Assembly: GCA_021825035.1 (NCBI GenBank)
Contig: JAKAIQ010000069.1
Coordinates: 1 to 9,714, forward strand
DNA: 9,714 nt
Direction of reading: 5' to 3'
From: Deltaproteobacteria bacterium
GTDB taxonomy: Bacteria > Desulfobacterota > GWC2-55-46
The position numbers and the translations under genes were made by a program. Shown in pieces: positions 5,455 to 9,714 of this stretch; positions within the stretch are counted from its first letter, which is position 1; every line of letters starts with the position of its first letter. Below the pieces are notes generated by a model. That model saw nothing but the letters and a program-made list of their open reading frames with translations. It ran no database searches and was not told where the DNA came from.

Positions 5455-7318
5455 ATATCGCCCTCTGTTTTGTGATGCCATGTTGGGTCTTTTCCCAGTA
5501 AAACGGTTTCGTAAAGAGTTGCCACAACGCCTTGTAAGCAGCAATCGAATGAAGCATCCAGTAGACTGGATTCAGATAGGCATAAAGGAAAAGGGCGTGA
5601 TACCTTCGCTTGAAAACGGCGGTCATATTCAAATAAATGCCGAGAAAGTTGCCGAAAAGAAGATTGGCGAGCGATAGATAAAGCACAACCGGCGGAAATA
5701 ATGCGTCTAAAAGCTTCGTTGAGGTGACAAGCCAGAAGCCGAATATGCCCCACGTTATCGGATTTATCAGTGACATGAGGACCGATCCGCCTATGAAGAA
5801 GTTGAACGCAAGCCATGATTTAAGGCCGATTGAGCGGTATAGCCGGAACGGGTGGCGTGAGTATACAAGCCAGGTCTGCATGTAGCCTTTGATCCATCTC
5901 GACCTCTGACGTAGCCAGTTGCCGAGATGCGCGTTCGCCTCTTCAAACGTCGTCGTGTTTATGACGCCTACCTTCCAGCCTTCGGTGTACGCCCTTATGC
6001 CGAGATCCGCGTCCTCCGTCGTGTTGAACGGGTCCCACCCGCCAAGCCGCAGCAGCTTCGATGTGTCAAAATGGTTGCTTGTGCCGCCAAGCGGTATGGG
6101 AAGCTTAAGCCTGTCAAGGCCGGGGAGTATGTAGTCGAACCAGTAAGAATACTCGAGGGTGAACATGCGCGTCAGAAAGTTTTCGTCCCTGTTGAAGTAA
6201 TTGAGGGCGGCCTGAAAGCAGACGTAGCTGTCGCCGCCTTTTTTAAAGGCGGCGACAGCCTTTTTAAGCTGGTCGGGCTCCGGGATGTCTTCGGCGTCGT
6301 ATATGACAAGGTATTTGCCCCTCGAGAAGAAGAGGCCGTAATTGCACGCCTTGGGCTTTGTCTTCGGAAGGCTTGGAGGTATGACGAGGAAGCGCCAGTT
6401 GCCGGGAGGCTTGCGTGCGCGGGCGGATTCGAGAGTGGCGCTGTCGTCGTCTTCGAGCAGAAGTATTATGTCAAGCCTGTTTTGCGGGTAGTCGAGCTTT
6501 TTCAGCGAGTCGATGAGAATCCCTATTACCTCCGGCTCCTTATATACCGGCACGACGATGGAATAAACGGGCAGGTCTTCATCCTTCAGCGCGGTGATTT
6601 CTTCGTCCATTACGGGCTGGTCTATCTCGCGCCGCATGCCTGCGAGACTTAAAAGAAGTTTGAAGCCTATGGCGATCGAATAAAATATCTGCGCCATAAG
6701 GTTAGAGAATATAAGAAGGCTTAACACGTTGTGATAGGCCCAGAGGAGAATGATTAATATGCCTGCAGCAAGAACAGCCAGTTGTGGCTCGGTGAATACG
6801 GAGTAGGCAGAACCTTCCGGGTTTTTTTTGTAAAGATCAAAAATTGACTTTTCAAGGATAACGTCCCTGTATATTTCCTCGGTCATCTTCATGAGGTCAA
6901 GATCGGTAATCAGTATCTCTTTTATGGAAGCCGCCGAGAATCTGGATTTGAAGAAATCGTGTATCTGCTCGTCTCCGGCATACGCGGTGAGGAGGGTAAG
7001 GCACGAGCCTTCCATCATAAAGGGCAGGGACTGCTGCTCTATCGCTTCGTGAAATTCTATTTTGAGAAGGAGGCTTCTGTCAGCCTGTTTTACGAGGTTT
7101 TCCCTGTCGGTTCTGAACTCTATGCCATGCTGGCAGGCGACCGTTTCAAAGAGCTGGAGTCGATTTATGCGCCCCAGGGAGACGAGAATCCATCCCACCC
7201 TGCCGCCTTTGGTCCGTTGATACTCCAGTGCCTCCTTGAGCTGTGCCTCGGTGATGTGCCCGCGCTCAATGAGAAGCTCGCCGATTCTTTTGTTAGAAGG
7301 CATACCAGATGCCTGCAT
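5447..7318 (-). CDS. MshEN-GT2 fusion: predicted c-di-GMP-controlled processive polysaccharide synthase
   Basis: 623 aa. Residues 11-63 hold both MshEN motifs: R11-x-G13...Q34 and R40-x-G42...Q63, each 24 residues, with exactly 5 residues between. The GspE/PilB-type N-terminal domain continues to about 155 with no ATPase part, so c-di-GMP binding is predicted. Two membrane helices follow (about 179-226), then a cytosolic GT2 domain from VYSIVVPVYKEPEVIG (251-266): D290-D292, D341-A-E-D344 (DxD position), LGGTSNHF (410-417), catalytic-base TED (434-436) and Q471-R-S-R-W475 (QxxRW). Three or more C-terminal membrane helices (about 503-600) should form the export channel, ending in PFYWEKTQHG. 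It resembles the NfrB/XagB branch in its DAED and LGGTSNHF motifs; E. coli NfrB carries its MshEN domain at the C-terminus, as I recall. There is no PilZ. The start overlaps the upstream gene by 26 bp, with GGAGG (7330-7334) 11 nt before the ATG. The sugar used is unknown. Confidence 0.88.
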   Translation of the reverse strand: MQASGMPSNKRIGELLIERGHITEAQLKEALEYQRTKGGRVGWILVSLGRINRLQLFETVACQHGIEFRTDRENLVKQADRSLLLKIEFHEAIEQQSLPFMMEGSCLTLLTAYAGDEQIHDFFKSRFSAASIKEILITDLDLMKMTEEIYRDVILEKSIFDLYKKNPEGSAYSVFTEPQLAVLAAGILIILLWAYHNVLSLLIFSNLMAQIFYSIAIGFKLLLSLAGMRREIDQPVMDEEITALKDEDLPVYSIVVPVYKEPEVIGILIDSLKKLDYPQNRLDIILLLEDDDSATLESARARKPPGNWRFLVIPPSLPKTKPKACNYGLFFSRGKYLVIYDAEDIPEPDQLKKAVAAFKKGGDSYVCFQAALNYFNRDENFLTRMFTLEYSYWFDYILPGLDRLKLPIPLGGTSNHFDTSKLLRLGGWDPFNTTEDADLGIRAYTEGWKVGVINTTTFEEANAHLGNWLRQRSRWIKGYMQTWLVYSRHPFRLYRSIGLKSWLAFNFFIGGSVLMSLINPITWGIFGFWLVTSTKLLDALFPPVVLYLSLANLLFGNFLGIYLNMTAVFKRRYHALFLYAYLNPVYWMLHSIAAYKALWQLFTKPFYWEKTQHGITKQRAISG

Positions 7319-8108
7319 TATACTGGAAACCTCCGCCCGTATTTCTGCCCCAGACCGGTGCGGTCAGGCCTGTCACGGCTGAAAACCCGTCGGAGAACTT
7401 TATCCTCAGAGATGAGCCTGTCTGGATTAATTTATAGTAGGCCCCAAGGTAAGGGTTCTGTCCGATTGTCTCGTGGCTTTCATTGCCAAGGCCCCATTGG
7501 ACGTCAAGGATAGGAAGAAGCTGGAGATATGACGTCAAATCATAGCCCAAAAGCGCGGTCAGCCTGAGTTGGTCGGACGGATAGCCGAAGTAGTGCCTCA
7601 CTCCGGCAAGGGTGTCGATGAATCCGTTCTTAAACGACCGTCCATAGAGCATATTGGCCTGCACCCCGAGCCGGTCATACCCGAGCCGTGGGGTGCTGGA
7701 TATGGAGTAGCCTGTTGGAGCTATGAGAACGCCCTGCACGGACAGACTGCCCGATGAGTCCGTTTCGATGTTATGGATAAGACCGAGTTTAATGTCCGTA
7801 AGCCCTGAAGTGGAGGCGTTACCCCAGGTCAGGGAGTCGAATGCGGTCTGAAACGTCAGGGTGTTGGCCGGAGTCAGTCCGTACTCGCCGTAAAGGTTCA
7901 ATTCGTTCTTCGAGAATGTGCAGTTTCCCGTTCCCGTCGAACAGCCTATCGGCTTTTTTGTCCCCTGGTTGTCCCAGTAGTGGCCGGTCTCGTAATGATA
8001 ATATGCAGGGTCCAGGAAATACCCACCCTCATTTTGCACCCAGGCGCCGGCAAATGCGCGCCCGGCAAGTAAAACGACAATCGCAAACGCCGTCAGGGTC
8101 GTCTTCAT
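7293..8108 (-). CDS. Outer-membrane beta-barrel protein, likely polysaccharide export or anchoring partner (XagA-like)
   Basis: 271 aa. A Sec signal peptide is clear (MKTTLTAFAIVVLLAGRAFA, cleavage predicted after AFA before GAW). The mature part alternates polar and aromatic/hydrophobic residues typical of beta-strands (NELNLYGEYGLTPANTLTFQTAF, DIKLGLIHNIE, YLGAYYKLIQTG) and ends in IWYAF, with the terminal Phe used by the BAM machinery. Two cysteines (CSTGTGNC) near mature residue 40 could form a loop disulfide. The GAW start after the signal and the YGEYGLT motif recall XagA-type proteins (from memory). AAAGGAG at 8116-8122, 7 nt from the ATG, overlaps the stop of the upstream gene; the end overlaps the synthase gene by 26 bp. 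Its place between the BcsB-like and synthase genes suggests the outer-membrane step, but it has no TPR region and is much smaller than BcsC. A role as pore is inferred. Confidence 0.75.
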   Translation of the reverse strand: MKTTLTAFAIVVLLAGRAFAGAWVQNEGGYFLDPAYYHYETGHYWDNQGTKKPIGCSTGTGNCTFSKNELNLYGEYGLTPANTLTFQTAFDSLTWGNASTSGLTDIKLGLIHNIETDSSGSLSVQGVLIAPTGYSISSTPRLGYDRLGVQANMLYGRSFKNGFIDTLAGVRHYFGYPSDQLRLTALLGYDLTSYLQLLPILDVQWGLGNESHETIGQNPYLGAYYKLIQTGSSLRIKFSDGFSAVTGLTAPVWGRNTGGGFQYNAGIWYAF

Positions 8109-8112
8109 GGCT

Positions 8113-9714
8113 TCACTCCTTTCTCAGGAGCCGTCTGTTTATGTGGTAAATAAGCGCGAGTGCCGCTACGGCGATCGCAAGCACGACGTAAAGCCTGTAT
8201 TTGTACCAATACCAGCTTATGGGCTTGACCTCTTTGTAAAGCACCCTTAATTTGGCGCCGACATCGTAGCTTGCAAGCTCTCTGTTGAACATCACAACGT
8301 TCCCGATCATCCTGTCGGCGCGGTATCGGCTGAGATCTCTAATGTAATCGAGCGGTTTCGCGTCTTTGTAATAGGTAAGGAGCAGGACCTTGGCGCCCCC
8401 CTGGTTAAACGATTCCAGGACGCCGAAGCTGTCGGCATACTCCGAGGCGAAGACCTCGTTTCCGGTAAGAGGGTTTATTATGGTGAATTTTCCATGCCTT
8501 ACCTTTAGCGGCGCGTCAAGCCCGGAAGGAGGATTGGCCAGGGCAAGGATCACGAAGTCATAGCCTTCGGGCACTTTGCCTTCCCACCTTGCCGCATCCG
8601 CGCCGGTAATGCTCTTGTTAAGTTTGCCGATATCGTCCATCAGATAAAATGCCGGAGCAAGCATTGATCTGTCATCCGTCATAACGAGCACGCGCCCGGA
8701 CATCGCGCCGATCACGTCCCGTACGGAGTCGATGTCCTTTCTGTCGGCGCCGTCAAACAAGACCTTCGAGGAATTCGCTATGGAAATGGTCATCTCCGGG
8801 AAACTCCCCTTGCACTCGCCGCTGTTTACGTAGTAGGACGCCACGACGTTCAGGTTATTGTTGAAGCTTTTTAAAAGGCCCATCGGCAGCTTTATGTCGT
8901 ATGGCGTCAGGGCCCCTCCCTGGTTTCCAAGCCGGATTGCGTTCACAAGGACTTCGTTCAGAAATATCTTTAAAAACGCCCTGTCGGCTTCAGGCACCGG
9001 GGTATGGCTCATGTCGAGGCGGAGCAGCGGGTTTTTCGGCATCCCCGCAAAGCTCGAATAATTCAGCGGCACATTGAAGGATATGTCGCCGAGAGCGGTA
9101 CCGGTGAAATTGGCGGCTCCCAAGTCCGCGAACGTAATCTCCCCGGTTTTTTCCGCAGGCTCTTTTTTGATCTCCGGCCCTTTGATGGAAGACGTCAGGT
9201 ACAGGTCAACAAGCCTCTTTTTAAGAAGCGCGACGTCCGACAAGCCTACGACAAGATCATCGCCTTTAACGCTTATGCCACCGCCTTCGCCTCCGATTAT
9301 TATGTTTCTTGCCTTCTTGACCGGGGTGTTGCTCATGGTGAGGCGCACGTTTTTCCAGCCGCTCAGCCTGTTTATTTGATAGGCGAGCGGCAAAGCCTCA
9401 AGGCCGCCATCTTTGGCATCGACAACTACGTTGACGGCCGTATCATAGGTTCTGAAAAAGTCGGAGATTGTGTCCGGCGTCCCATCGGTCTCAAGGATTA
9501 TCCTGCTCTTGTTTGACGCTACGATCCAGAGGTTGCCGCTTGACATGTCCGAGCATACATCATCTGAAACAAAGAGGTGCCCACGAAGGGTAATCTTTAT
9601 GAAATCAGCTTTTGACGGCGGGATCGAGAAGGACAGCACAGGCTCATAGCCGGTTTTTTTCAGGCTTTGAGTGAAAAGCGGCTCGTCGTCAACGAGCACG
9701 GTAATGGTGCTCGC
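8113..9714 (-). CDS. BcsB-like periplasmic polysaccharide synthase subunit (5' end missing)
   Basis: 533 codons are visible. The frame is open to the window edge, so the GTG at 9699 is not the real start, and the signal peptide and first part of the protein are outside. BcsB proteins are periplasmic, anchored by one C-terminal helix that docks on the synthase, and guide the glucan from the inner-membrane channel. Visible signs: STITVLVDDEPLF and CSDMSSGNLWIV in the first carbohydrate-binding-like sandwich, a second sandwich at about 205-325 (DISFNVPLNYSSF, FLKIFLNEVLVNAIRLG, YDIKLPMGLL, Cys in SGECKG, PEMTISIANSS), a flavodoxin-like segment (VRDVIGAMSGRVLVMTDD), and a membrane helix at about 505-523 followed by NRRLLRKE in the cytosol. 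It precedes the barrel gene, whose ATG lies 4 bp beyond its stop codon, and is the most upstream visible gene of the operon; the promoter is beyond the window. Despite the family's historic name it is not expected to bind c-di-GMP. Confidence 0.85.
   Translation of the reverse strand, partial: ASTITVLVDDEPLFTQSLKKTGYEPVLSFSIPPSKADFIKITLRGHLFVSDDVCSDMSSGNLWIVASNKSRIILETDGTPDTISDFFRTYDTAVNVVVDAKDGGLEALPLAYQINRLSGWKNVRLTMSNTPVKKARNIIIGGEGGGISVKGDDLVVGLSDVALLKKRLVDLYLTSSIKGPEIKKEPAEKTGEITFADLGAANFTGTALGDISFNVPLNYSSFAGMPKNPLLRLDMSHTPVPEADRAFLKIFLNEVLVNAIRLGNQGGALTPYDIKLPMGLLKSFNNNLNVVASYYVNSGECKGSFPEMTISIANSSKVLFDGADRKDIDSVRDVIGAMSGRVLVMTDDRSMLAPAFYLMDDIGKLNKSITGADAARWEGKVPEGYDFVILALANPPSGLDAPLKVRHGKFTIINPLTGNEVFASEYADSFGVLESFNQGGAKVLLLTYYKDAKPLDYIRDLSRYRADRMIGNVVMFNRELASYDVGAKLRVLYKEVKPISWYWYKYRLYVVLAIAVAALALIYHINRRLLRKE

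Noticed and set aside
5927..6652. 241-codon open frame on the + strand
   Set aside because: It is antisense to the glycosyltransferase gene, whose GT2 motifs cover the same DNA. The product has no recognisable domain and there is no ribosome-binding site.
9004..9516. 170-codon open frame on the + strand
   Set aside because: It lies opposite the BcsB-like gene, which has clear family motifs here; a shadow of codon bias.
8113..9699. GTG at 9699 as the true start of the BcsB-like gene
   Set aside because: The frame stays open to the window edge and reads ASTIT before it, a continuation of the same beta-strand; no signal peptide follows the GTG.

Overview
The window comes from a Gram-negative bacterium. 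Evidence is a periplasmic-binding-fold protein of the LpoA type, an outer-membrane beta-barrel with a signal peptide and a terminal Phe, and a BcsB-type periplasmic protein. Base composition is mixed, with frequent ATA and AGG codons. GalT, the LpoA-like protein and the DksA-like protein look like those I associate with Desulfobacterota or Nitrospirota. That placement is an inference from memory; the sequence contains no taxonomic marker beyond a tRNA.

Left half (about 1-5100, all on the + strand). The window opens inside a TPR plus periplasmic-binding-fold gene (LpoA/penicillin-binding-protein-activator type). It is followed 20 bp later by moaC (molybdenum cofactor). Then come a short DksA/TraR zinc-finger gene with its own good sigma-70-type promoter that leaves almost no 5' leader, and galT (Leloir pathway). 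After a roughly 200-bp structured leader there is a two-gene unit: a stand-alone receiver protein overlapping by 4 bp an NDUFA9-like NAD(P)-binding reductase/epimerase. The half ends with tRNA-Ala(CGC) and a clear intrinsic terminator.

Convergence zone (about 5101-5446). No convincing gene is present. A weak 61-codon ORF and a hairpin spanning the stop codon of the converging operon lie here.

Right half (9714 to 5447, - strand). Three tightly packed genes form an exopolysaccharide synthesis and export operon: a BcsB-like membrane-anchored periplasmic protein (5' end outside the window), a 271-aa outer-membrane beta-barrel, and a 623-aa fusion of an N-terminal MshEN (GspE/PilB N-terminal) domain with a processive GT2 synthase. 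The MshEN part has both 24-residue c-di-GMP-binding motifs with the exact 5-residue spacer. The GT2 part has the DDD, DAED, TED and QRSRW motifs. The operon therefore reads as a polysaccharide synthase switched by c-di-GMP through MshEN rather than a PilZ domain, with a periplasmic guide and a small outer-membrane barrel but no BcsC-like TPR porin in view. It is the most interesting content of the window. It resembles the NfrAB and XagABC systems in parts, but the polymer made is unknown.
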